DNA from: Dehalobacter sp. DCM
Lineage (GTDB): Bacteria > Bacillota > Desulfitobacteriia > Desulfitobacteriales > Syntrophobotulaceae
Assembly (NCBI RefSeq): GCF_024972775.1
Contig: NZ_CP092282.1
Location: 3,031,001 to 3,095,000 of the forward strand
Reading direction: 5' to 3'
Length of the DNA stretch: 64,000 nucleotides
The translations under genes and the position numbers were made by a program. Under the pieces are notes generated by a model. The model did not search any database. It saw only the letters and a program-made list of their open reading frames with translations, and had not been told where the DNA came from. Of this stretch, positions 33,861 through 42,046 are shown in pieces; the stretch's first letter is position 1, and the number at the start of each line of letters is the position of its first letter.

Positions 33861-34369
33861 CACATCCCTCCCATCACGGGACCGCCGTGCTCAAGGTCGG
33901 GAGCTTTGTTTTTCATTTCATCCTCCAGCTTAAGGGAATAGTTTTCATGATTCCAAAAACTGACGTAAATCTCGCCGTCAGGAGTTTTGATGGGACGCTG
34001 CTCAAAACCTTCGCCGTATCCGTCAGAATTTTGTCCAGAGACATAATCCAAGAGTGCGGCAACTTCTTCGCCGGAGAGGGGCTCCTTCAGTCCGGCATTC
34101 ATAACTCCCCACAGCTCGCCGTCAACAACCTCCACTGATGGATAAAGGCTATACACTTTTTTGTTGAGAGCTTCGTCGTGGATGTATTCGGCAAGACCTC
34201 GATCGTTTTCGAAGAAACGATTCTCCTTGGCAATGGCAGCGAGAATCTGATCCTCATATGCCACAGCTTCCCTGGGTGTGATATCCTCCCGCTCATCCTC
34301 CGAGCAGTCATACTGAGGATAGCTGACGACCTTCAGAGGGAAAAAGATACTCATTTTTTCGTTTGCCAT
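33860..34369 (-). CDS. ICE accessory protein, 169 aa
   Basis: MANEKMSIFFPLKVV onward, a soluble acidic protein of unknown function with a short conserved-looking stretch PDGEIYVSFWNHENYSL. GGAGGAAATCAAA precedes ATG 34,369; ATG 34,384 lacks a good site. It is the most upstream ICE gene seen in this arm and ends VMGGM. A strong terminator (34,426-34,465) separates it from the McrBC locus. Confidence 0.62.
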   Translation of the reverse strand: MANEKMSIFFPLKVVSYPQYDCSEDEREDITPREAVAYEDQILAAIAKENRFFENDRGLAEYIHDEALNKKVYSLYPSVEVVDGELWGVMNAGLKEPLSGEEVAALLDYVSGQNSDGYGEGFEQRPIKTPDGEIYVSFWNHENYSLKLEDEMKNKAPDLEHGGPVMGGM

Positions 34370-34425
34370 TTTGATTTCCTCCATTCTTAGTTGGCGTGAT
34401 TATTTTGAAGCCCTAAAAAAGGGCA

Positions 34426-34465
34426 TAAAAAAAGCAGGGTATCTTCGTTAGAAAATACACCCGCT
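34426..34465 (-). terminator. Terminator between the McrBC locus and the ICE genes
   Basis: On the minus strand GCGGGTGTATTTTC pairs, with one bulge, with GATACCCTGC and its flank, followed by TTTTTTTATG. It closes the restriction locus transcript. Confidence 0.72.
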
Positions 34466-34521
34466 CATTTTCAGGAATTTATCTACAAACCATTGCTTTC
34501 ATCTTCATTTTTCAGCTAACC

Positions 34522-35559
34522 TCATTTATGTAACGCCATCCATTTTAATAAAAATGGTCTGTCATTATTTGCAGGCACTTCAAACCACTCCGAGCACAGA
34601 AAATAATCCTCATTATATATCTTTACTGGTGATGAATAGTACCTCTTTGGGCTTTCACCATCCGTTAAGCTGGCTTTTTGGAGTAGTGGATATTGAATAT
34701 CAAAAGTTTCTTTTGAATATTCCTTTGTCTTCATTTTCTCTATTTCTTCCTTGGTAACCTCACCGTTTTCAAGCATTTTACGAAGAACAGTTCTTATAAT
34801 TATGCCGATTTTCATTTCTTCAAGTCCATCAATACCGTTATACTCAATAGCTTCAAGATTTGGTGATATCTTTTTCTGTACTGTATTTCTGATTCCGCCA
34901 TTAATCTGCTTTGGTTTTTTAACTGCAAAAAGATTATACATTTGTAAGCTTCGCATAAATAACTCTGAAGTATCTGCAACATCCCCCAGTACATTAAGCA
35001 CCGGTTCAAGAATCTTATCACTGAAATCTTCATTAGCAATAATACGGATTTTGTATTTCACATTTAAAGTGCTCAGAACAGAAGAAATATCGTCAATGCA
35101 GATATTGATATCATTAATAACAGATGGATTTATTCTAGGCGATGTAAAAATGATTGTCCCGGAATTAATATCAAAATATCCATATATACACATTGCTGTC
35201 CTGATACATTTTTTGATAACTCTGGTTACAGTTTCTTCTTTTGTCCCGTAATTTAAACCCGCTTCATGAAACGCAACATCAATGGCATAGATATGCTGTT
35301 CATTTTCATCAAATGATATACCCATTACATCAATTTCAGCCTGAGTAAGCACCTGATCTATTCCGCTGTTTCCTTTATACAAATCATAACCATACTTAGT
35401 TTTGAAGACCTCAGATGAGTTTTTCATTAGCTGCTCTAATGCTTCTTTGTGCTTAAGCTCCCATTTGGAGGAAGCTTTCCAGTTTGTTTGCACAAGTTGG
35501 CATTCTTTAATATGTTTAAGCCATGATAAAAGTAGCGATTCACCAATTTCAATCTTCAT
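34522..35559 (-). CDS. McrBC-associated protein, possible PD-(D/E)XK nuclease
   Basis: A 345-aa protein. The segment LTQAEIDVMG ... IYAIDVAFHEAGLNYG has acidic residues on two strands that could form a restriction-type active site, though the Lys of the motif is not obvious. The region is AT-rich. It lies 78 bp after mcrC in the same direction, with GTGAGGTGG before the ATG. It probably works with or beside McrBC as a third component. I do not recognise a named family. Confidence 0.6.
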   Translation of the reverse strand: MKIEIGESLLLSWLKHIKECQLVQTNWKASSKWELKHKEALEQLMKNSSEVFKTKYGYDLYKGNSGIDQVLTQAEIDVMGISFDENEQHIYAIDVAFHEAGLNYGTKEETVTRVIKKCIRTAMCIYGYFDINSGTIIFTSPRINPSVINDINICIDDISSVLSTLNVKYKIRIIANEDFSDKILEPVLNVLGDVADTSELFMRSLQMYNLFAVKKPKQINGGIRNTVQKKISPNLEAIEYNGIDGLEEMKIGIIIRTVLRKMLENGEVTKEEIEKMKTKEYSKETFDIQYPLLQKASLTDGESPKRYYSSPVKIYNEDYFLCSEWFEVPANNDRPFLLKWMALHK

Positions 35560-35637
35560 TTAAACCACCTCACAGTTCCATATATATCTTAGGCTAGATT
35601 CATTCCTAGAAATTATGCTTTATTAGGCTGTTAATTT

Positions 35638-36912
35638 CTAAGAACATACTATCTGCGTAATATAACATGAGAGCTCGCTTTTTTCGCCACGATCAATAAA
35701 ACCTGCCACCTTGATAAGGTCAATGGGTTTCATGAATACTTTAGCCATAATCCCGTTCGTGAGTGGATTATAAGTATTAATCTGCTGCAGGACTGGAAGC
35801 CCATTCATTGCTGGATAGAGTATCGTAGCGGAATTATTTCCAATTCCGCTGACTGCATATACAGCTAATTGATAAAGCATATCACGCGGAAGGTTTCTAT
35901 CCCATAGATCACGATATTTCGCATCAAGAAGTTGCACCACCGAACCATTTTTAAGCAAAGCGAAATCAGGACGAGGAGTCGGTGAACGCTTTCCTTTGGG
36001 ATTGCGTTTTGGTTCATAAGCGAAAAGCATTCCAAGACGATACTGATCTATCACAGAATACTCATCCTGCAAGCTTTTTAATAGCTTGGATACAAGAGTC
36101 TCAAAAAACAGGTTCATATCAAAAAAGTAGCCTGGCAAGGAAATGTGTTCCTCTCCATTCTCAATCTGAACCGATTGCGACTCAAACAGGATATTAATTA
36201 ATTCTATGGCCGGCTTATACACATCATTTAGGCGCGATATTGATCTTTGTGCCGCATTTAATATCGGCCTGCTGAGCCTAGTTTCTTTAGTCAGCATTGA
36301 TAATTGGTCGCTTATTCTCATCACATCATGACGAAGATTGATATCTGATGCAAGCTTGCCTGCGAGCCTTAAACCTGCCAAAAGAACCTGATTCAAGAGG
36401 GTATTTTCTGTTCTTTCATAATAATTACAAGGCAGACACGCCGCAATTGCTCCACCGCGGCTGGCAAGGCGGCTCATATCGATTCGTCCTTTTACACAGG
36501 ACAAATCATTCTCAAATAATGTATACCCTTTAATAAACCCTCGGTTAAGCAGGCTCTCAGCATAGGTATACAGCGTATATATCAGCAAATCAATGAAATT
36601 CAGATTGTCGATATCAAAGTTTGCATAGTGGAATAATTTGAGGTTTCGAAGTCCATAGGTGTACTGCAGCAAAGTAATTAACGGCATCCCATGCAGCTTT
36701 GGGGTGATTTGAATACGAATATCGCCTAACGATAAACGGCCCACAAATGAATTGCTTCTTATCAGTACACCATTTCTCATTTCCAGGATTTCAAGGATGC
36801 TACTCTCCGTAAGTTTTTGCGCAACTTTGCGTTCAGTCCCATCTTTTAAGTATACACCGTCAAGAAATTGTTCCGACCATTCTGTTAGTTTTAAATGGAC
36901 TATCGCGCTCAT
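35638..36912 (-). CDS. mcrC: McrC-family restriction subunit
   Basis: A 424-aa protein. The N-terminal beta domain reads NSFVGRLSLGDIRIQITPKL. The C-terminal PD-(D/E)XK nuclease shows TPRPDFALL and LLDAKYRDL, the catalytic D and DxK pair. McrC is the nuclease partner of the McrB motor in modification-dependent restriction. Its ATG overlaps the mcrB stop (ATGA). Confidence 0.88.
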   Translation of the reverse strand: MSAIVHLKLTEWSEQFLDGVYLKDGTERKVAQKLTESSILEILEMRNGVLIRSNSFVGRLSLGDIRIQITPKLHGMPLITLLQYTYGLRNLKLFHYANFDIDNLNFIDLLIYTLYTYAESLLNRGFIKGYTLFENDLSCVKGRIDMSRLASRGGAIAACLPCNYYERTENTLLNQVLLAGLRLAGKLASDINLRHDVMRISDQLSMLTKETRLSRPILNAAQRSISRLNDVYKPAIELINILFESQSVQIENGEEHISLPGYFFDMNLFFETLVSKLLKSLQDEYSVIDQYRLGMLFAYEPKRNPKGKRSPTPRPDFALLKNGSVVQLLDAKYRDLWDRNLPRDMLYQLAVYAVSGIGNNSATILYPAMNGLPVLQQINTYNPLTNGIMAKVFMKPIDLIKVAGFIDRGEKSELSCYITQIVCS

Positions 36913-39191
36913 TGTTCTTCTTCCTCTGGGGGACCGGCGACAATGGCATCGGCATCGCTTGTATCATGTTCCTCGCTCAAACGTATTTCCGGACAAGGCT
37001 TTAATAATGCGCCGATCAGTTCTGTAAAATCGCCCTCACATAAGGAGTATTGGAGAGTTTGGTTTTTAACGTCAACAAAATCCGAATCTAAAATTGCTGC
37101 CATTCGCTCATAATCACCATAACAATATTCTTCGATTAAAGGAAGAATATCTTCCGCTATCACCTGGCGGAAGCGATTCTGAGAAGTAATTGGTTTTTCA
37201 CCCTCCATGAAATAAGAGTGACCAATTTGCAAGTTGCGGGCATCTCTGCCGATATGCTGGCAGATTCTTTGGTTCAGCCTCTTAAGCCATTCGGAGACAG
37301 GCAGTGCGTCAAAGTTAATCCCTTCAAGCAAACTGTAGTCCGGCATTAATTCGTGGAAACCGAAACGCCTGCGGAGCGCAGCGTCCAACAGAGCAATTGA
37401 CCTGTCGGCTGTATTCATAGTTCCAATGATAAAAACGTTACCCGGTACCGAAAAAGGTTCACCAGATACGGGAAGATATAACGTTTTCCCCCGTTTTCCG
37501 GACTCAATTAACATAATAAGCTCGCCTAAGATGCGCGAAATATCTCCCCGATTAATTTCATCTATAATCAGGAAAAACGATTTATTGGGTTCCTTTATCG
37601 CATCCGAACAAAGCCTTTTGAATATTCCATCACGAAGTTCAAACAGGGTTTGTCCATTTTCAACCCGTGGTTTTATTCCTTCGATAAAATCCTCATACCC
37701 GTAGGAAGCATGAAAACAGCAAATACGGACATATCCATTCGTCCGGCCATCGCCCAAAATGCTTTTTCTCTCATCGTCAGAAAGAGCCTTCCATGATTTC
37801 CTAAAGATATTCCGCGCTGCCAATTCCTGCGCTGCTTTTTCAGCATGATATGTTTTTCCTGTACCGGGTGGCCCATAAAGAATGATTTGCTTTTTACGTT
37901 CCAGGATACCGTCGATTTTTTTCATAATTCCTTCAAGCGATTGGAGCGGTTTTTCAGCAGGTTTTGACGATACAGTATTCTTTTGTTCTGTAGAGCCTTT
38001 TGATAATAATTCGCGTATCTTAAGTAAATTGTCCATGTTTCTATATGGATTTACTGTTGTGCGAAGTCCTTCTTTCGCTTCCGGCAGTTGAGTTTGTTCA
38101 ACAAATATCCATTCAACTTCCCTTAAATGTGGAAACTCCAAGCCTTCACGGTATTCATAGCCGCCTGTGACTCTGCCGATTCCAAGAGTCTGCATCCCGT
38201 CGCCGGCTACGACGATGTCGTTCTCCTTGATTGTCTTAAAAAACCTGATGATCTCATTCAGTTCACGAGATATTGTCTGGGGTTGGTTGGGATAGAGCTT
38301 CTCAAATGGCTCCTTCAAAGAATCTCGTATCTCGCTATCCTCTTGGCCATATTGGGTCAAGTCGCCGAGTTCTGCCCAACCGATAGAGATATAGCTATTT
38401 TCCTGCATCAGGGGCCATATACTTGTTTTGCTCGATCCGCTTCTTGTACCTATGCGATAATAGTTGACTGGAGAGCCATACATATGCACCATAGTTCGTA
38501 CAATATGAGAAGACGGTCTGCCAGTCTCCGTGATAATTTTCATCAGCTGCCCTGTCAATGCATAGAGCGATTCAGACTCTGGCTTCTCGCCGTAACATAA
38601 AAGAGCATGCTTCTGCCAACCGGTTGTATGGAAAGCGTCAATGTAATTCGGGAAAAGCATATGATAATACTTGTGAATCCATCCGTATCCGCCGATTTTT
38701 ACATCTTCATCGGAATCCAAACTCTGCTGTAAAGCTATATAATCTTTGTACTCGGGATTCTCAAACTTGGAAATTTGCTCAGCGCCTCTTACTATGGCAT
38801 CACGAATCTTTTTGCCCTTTTCAATCGCGTCTGCCAGCGAAAGGACGACCTGCTTTTGAGGGCTGCCGGTCATCCAATTGTTATCACTTTTACGTTTGTA
38901 CATGATGTACTTCAGAGAGCTGCCGCCAGCAATACTGCCGTATTGCCTCGTGTCTATCATCTCGTCATTCTTAAATTCAAGCCAATAGGCAAGCCCATCA
39001 TGATTCATGACATTGAAAATTGTCTCTATTAATTCTTCGCCTTCAATGCTTTTTAAAACATCAGGACCGAAACGCTTACGAAACATGATATATTCCTGAT
39101 CTATTTGAGAAACTGGCTTAATATCGCCTTTTTCTAACAGTCGATCGCATTCCTCTATGATAGCGTCATTATTAAAGAAAAAGAAAAACAC
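36909..39191 (-). CDS. mcrB: McrB-family AAA+ GTPase restriction subunit
   Basis: About 760 aa. The C-terminal AAA+ domain has Walker A GPPGTGKTYHAEK, a Walker B region FFLIIDEINRGD and the McrB signature GTMNTADRSIALLDAALRRRF. The N-terminal part holds a segment, NDIVVAGDGMQTLGIGRVTGGYEY, that looks like an EVE/PUA-type modified-base reader; it is not the classical DUF3578. I prefer GTG 39,191: GGAGGG lies 9 nt before it, while the ATG at 39,242 has no site. Confidence 0.87.
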   Translation of the reverse strand: MFFFFFNNDAIIEECDRLLEKGDIKPVSQIDQEYIMFRKRFGPDVLKSIEGEELIETIFNVMNHDGLAYWLEFKNDEMIDTRQYGSIAGGSSLKYIMYKRKSDNNWMTGSPQKQVVLSLADAIEKGKKIRDAIVRGAEQISKFENPEYKDYIALQQSLDSDEDVKIGGYGWIHKYYHMLFPNYIDAFHTTGWQKHALLCYGEKPESESLYALTGQLMKIITETGRPSSHIVRTMVHMYGSPVNYYRIGTRSGSSKTSIWPLMQENSYISIGWAELGDLTQYGQEDSEIRDSLKEPFEKLYPNQPQTISRELNEIIRFFKTIKENDIVVAGDGMQTLGIGRVTGGYEYREGLEFPHLREVEWIFVEQTQLPEAKEGLRTTVNPYRNMDNLLKIRELLSKGSTEQKNTVSSKPAEKPLQSLEGIMKKIDGILERKKQIILYGPPGTGKTYHAEKAAQELAARNIFRKSWKALSDDERKSILGDGRTNGYVRICCFHASYGYEDFIEGIKPRVENGQTLFELRDGIFKRLCSDAIKEPNKSFFLIIDEINRGDISRILGELIMLIESGKRGKTLYLPVSGEPFSVPGNVFIIGTMNTADRSIALLDAALRRRFGFHELMPDYSLLEGINFDALPVSEWLKRLNQRICQHIGRDARNLQIGHSYFMEGEKPITSQNRFRQVIAEDILPLIEEYCYGDYERMAAILDSDFVDVKNQTLQYSLCEGDFTELIGALLKPCPEIRLSEEHDTSDADAIVAGPPEEEEQ

Positions 39192-39430
39192 TGGGTATAT
39201 CCCTCCATCTCTACTCGAATTTAAAATACTGTTGCCATTCAACGCATAAGGTCATAAACATTATATATGGAAAAATTTATAATAACAATGATAAAACAAT
39301 CGATGCCATCTTGGTAACTACCCTTTGTCATCTATGAAAACGGCCAAAAAAACGGGCCAAAATTTGCACTTTTTTGCTTCGATTTTTGCTCATTTTTGGC
39401 TTGCAAACCACAACATCTTGTGGTCAAAGT
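39192..39430. other. AT-rich gap between mcrB and rlmD, possible ICE right end
   Basis: This 239-bp stretch contains no credible gene. It carries a hairpin ACCACAA/TTGTGGT (about 39,409-39,426) just after the rlmD stop and an imperfect GGCC repeat near 39,343-39,358. If the ICE ends in rlmD, the attachment site would be at or just inside 39,431. Confidence 0.4.
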
Positions 39431-40783
39431 CTACTTTTTGCCCTCCGAACCACATTTCGTCATCTTTATTATCGTTTCAACGTGTCTCGTCCACGGGAAC
39501 ATGTCAACAGGTTGTATCTTCTTGACCGAGTAAATCCCGTCCACTTCACCCGTCCCCTGGGTTAGGAGCTTCAAGTCCCTGGCAAGTGTTCCGGGATCGC
39601 AGGAAACATAGATAATCCTGTCAGGCTGGATTTTCAGAAGTCTTTCGATAACAGCCTGATCCATACCGGCACGCGGCGGATCGACAACGACCAAGTCAGG
39701 TTTACCGGATGATCGCTCCAGCTTATCCAGTTGCTTTTCAGTCTTACCCTGGATGAATCGCACATTGGTGACTTTGTTAAATTCTGCATTGTACTCCGCA
39801 TCCGTCACCGCATCGGGGTTTTCCTCCACCCCGATCACATGGCCGGCCTTGCGGGCAAGCATCAAAGAGATGGTTCCAATACCACAGTAGAGATCCCAGA
39901 CCGTTTCTTCCCCACGAAGGTCTGCCCAGGCCAAAACGTGGGCATAAAGCTTTTCGGTCTGACTCGGATTAACTTGGAGAAATGCCCCCGGGGAGACTTT
40001 AAAACGCAAATCATCCATATAGGTGTTTAAGAATAACGGGCCGCTGCCAGCGTATTCTTTATTTTCTTTTGGAAAGAGTATGGAACAAGTATCCGGAGCG
40101 AGCTCGTCGGAATTCTTCATTTCCCGGATTCTAGCCCCAAGTGCTTCCTTCTCTTCGTCGGTGTTGCCTTCCAGTAAAATAAGACCTTTTCCCCGACTGC
40201 TTTCGCGAAAGGTCGCCGTGCGGATACCTGGGCAAGATGCTCCCATGATCGTTTGAAATCGGTCAATGCGCGCATTGGTTCGCTCTGATAACAAAAGACA
40301 ATCGGAGAATAAGACCACATCCGTGCTTTTTTCCCGATAGTAGCCCCATTGCCCGCTCTCGTCCCGGTGCAGCAATGCTTTATTACGGTAACGCCAGGGA
40401 GTATCCATACCGAGAACCGGTTCTACTGAAATATTCTGCAACCCGCCGATCCGCTGCAAAACGTCTGTTACCCAGCGCCGCTTCCATATGAGCGTCGCTG
40501 CATAATGCATGTGTTGGAGATCACAACCACCACAGGCACCGAATACCCCGCAGGGAGGATCCTGCCTTTCCGGCGAAAACTCCGTGATTTCAACGACCTC
40601 AGCCCGCTGATAATTCTTTTTCTCAGTTGTAATACGGACTTTCCCCTTCTCGCCCGGCAGCATGCCCTGAACAAAGGTTGTCTTGCCATCCAAGTACCCC
40701 ACGCCGGAGCCATCAGAGGAGAGGCGTATGATTTCAATCCTATTTATTGATTCTTTCGTTGTGTTCGTTCTACTATGACCCAT
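39431..40783 (-). CDS. rlmD: 23S rRNA (uracil-1939-C5) methyltransferase
   Basis: A 450-aa RlmD/RumA enzyme that makes m5U in 23S rRNA. It has an N-terminal TRAM domain (residues about 15-75), the iron-sulphur Cys set CGVFGACGGCDLQH, the motif I region WDLYCGIGTISL, and VVDPPRAGMD and YVSCDPGTLARDL with the catalytic Cys. The C-terminus PWTRHVETIIKM is conserved in the family. ATG 40,783 follows AAAGGGCATATTG. The 3' end is a known ICE attachment target in other Firmicutes. Confidence 0.93.
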   Translation of the reverse strand: MGHSRTNTTKESINRIEIIRLSSDGSGVGYLDGKTTFVQGMLPGEKGKVRITTEKKNYQRAEVVEITEFSPERQDPPCGVFGACGGCDLQHMHYAATLIWKRRWVTDVLQRIGGLQNISVEPVLGMDTPWRYRNKALLHRDESGQWGYYREKSTDVVLFSDCLLLSERTNARIDRFQTIMGASCPGIRTATFRESSRGKGLILLEGNTDEEKEALGARIREMKNSDELAPDTCSILFPKENKEYAGSGPLFLNTYMDDLRFKVSPGAFLQVNPSQTEKLYAHVLAWADLRGEETVWDLYCGIGTISLMLARKAGHVIGVEENPDAVTDAEYNAEFNKVTNVRFIQGKTEKQLDKLERSSGKPDLVVVDPPRAGMDQAVIERLLKIQPDRIIYVSCDPGTLARDLKLLTQGTGEVDGIYSVKKIQPVDMFPWTRHVETIIKMTKCGSEGKK

Positions 40784-41156
40784 CAATATGCCCTTTCCGA
40801 AGTATCCCGATGTTTTCGTGTTATTTCTATTTTAACCGATCGATTTACTGCATGTTTTTATGGTTACTATTTCCGATTGTTTTCATACTGTCATTATATA
40901 TGCCGGTATCATAACAAGCAATATTCCCGGCCTCCATTGATATGGTATGTCATTTGTGCCTCTTGAAACTAAAATGTCCTACACTAATAAAATGGTGATA
41001 GCCAAAATCCAAACATAGTCAGTTTATTTATGACTTAGCAGAAAATCTTATCCCGCTCTGAAACAAAAAAACCGACTGGATTGATTTTGTTCCAGCCGTA
41101 TCAAGCATACTTATCTATCTGGAGATATGAATACTTATTCGTATTATGTGATGATG
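40784..41156. other. Intergenic region without a recognised gene
   Basis: The 373 bp between rlmD and the 191-aa membrane-protein gene are AT-rich with short, unsupported open frames. I see AACAAAATC flanking a possible hairpin near 41,064-41,100 but no clear promoter or RNA. Confidence 0.4.
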
Positions 41157-41732
41157 TTAATGGAAGATATGTGTTGGGTTCGTGTTAGCTCCATATATAT
41201 TTTCTTGATTCATCGTTACCTGATTGTTTAATGACACATTTTCATATGCATTGACGCTTTGCGTCTCCTTCTGCCTAAAAAGACTCTGATCCCCCAGCCT
41301 GGCGATTAACTGCGTGGTTATGAGACCATAGAGCATATGGGACCCGACATAGGACAAGTTGCTCGTTGCATCCTTCGGCTTAATTTTGTTTTTTGGGAAG
41401 CCACTCATCATTGCCGTGACAAAGCCCCCATAGGTTGTTCCGTAAAATAAACCCTTCGTTACTAGTTTATCCGTTCCGGCTTTTTGTAATTGTCTGGTCA
41501 TGACCACCCCGCCGAGGGTTGCTAAACCTAAAGACATGACCAAGCCCAGGATATCTCCGCCCCGTGAATCAGACTGCTTTTTGGATGCCACCCATATCCC
41601 GGATGCTGCCTGCCCGTAACTTCGTTTCGATATGCCCATTTTATAGGATATCTGATCGAATATAACCATACTCAGCCCGCCAACTAATCCGCTGACGATG
41701 CCTAGAGTTTGACTGTCATTAATCTTTTTCAT
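41157..41732 (-). CDS. Conserved membrane protein of unknown function, 191 aa
   Basis: Gly-rich hydrophobic segments lie near residues 10-30, 60-80, 95-112 and 128-146, joined by basic loops (SKRSYGQAASGIWVASKKQ), with an Asn-rich soluble tail. No known domain is recognised. AGAAAGGAG precedes the ATG. It is isolated between rlmD and putP with long gaps on both sides. Confidence 0.72.
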   Translation of the reverse strand: MKKINDSQTLGIVSGLVGGLSMVIFDQISYKMGISKRSYGQAASGIWVASKKQSDSRGGDILGLVMSLGLATLGGVVMTRQLQKAGTDKLVTKGLFYGTTYGGFVTAMMSGFPKNKIKPKDATSNLSYVGSHMLYGLITTQLIARLGDQSLFRQKETQSVNAYENVSLNNQVTMNQENIYGANTNPTHIFH

Positions 41733-42046
41733 AAAGCTTCTCCTTTCTATTGATGCTATTATTATTTTCTAAATACCAAAAATAAATTATGTAAATGCTA
41801 TTTCATCGCCATATTTACTTAGTAATTTTTGGTTAAGATCGTGATAAGTGCCGTTATTTACAGACAAAACGAGGCGGTGTAATAAAACTATGAAAGTTGT
41901 ATTACACCGCCTCCGTTTAAATTGGCAACGAGAGATTAAAATATAAGAGCTATATTATATTTAGTATTTATTTAGATTTTATTTAGTTTTTTTAGTTTTA
42001 ATTGTTATTAAATTTTTACAATGACTAAAAATGGTCTTTCAGTGGA
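41733..42046. other. Gap after putP with a large hairpin
   Basis: The only clear structure is a 13-bp perfect inverted repeat, GAGGCGGTGTAAT at 41,871-41,883 and its complement at 41,901-41,913. It may be the putP terminator, though the following T tract is weak (GTTTTG). Confidence 0.5.

Larger units (their letters stand above)
1..39430. mobile_element. Integrative conjugative element (one arm, left end outside the window)
   Basis: This long co-directional block combines VirB4, VirB6/TrbL-like, PrgI-like and DUF3852-like proteins with a Tad-like pilus operon, SpoVG and YodL family proteins, AbrB-type regulators and DNA methylases. That gene set is typical of clostridial ICEs. Relaxase, VirD4 and integrase are not seen and would lie left of position 1. 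The right limit is inferred. The last clear ICE gene starts at 34,369, then an McrBC locus follows, then rlmD, whose 3' end is a known attachment site for some Firmicutes ICEs. I cannot see a second att copy, so the right border may be near 34.4 kb or near 39.4 kb. Confidence 0.72.

Noticed and set aside
1-34400. Prophage
   Set aside because: No capsid, terminase, tail or lysis genes; VirB4, PrgI-like and VirB6-like genes point to conjugation.
41064-41100. AACAAAA...TTTTGTT-like pairing in the rlmD gap
   Set aside because: Pairing is weak and there is no gene directly before it, so I did not list a terminator.
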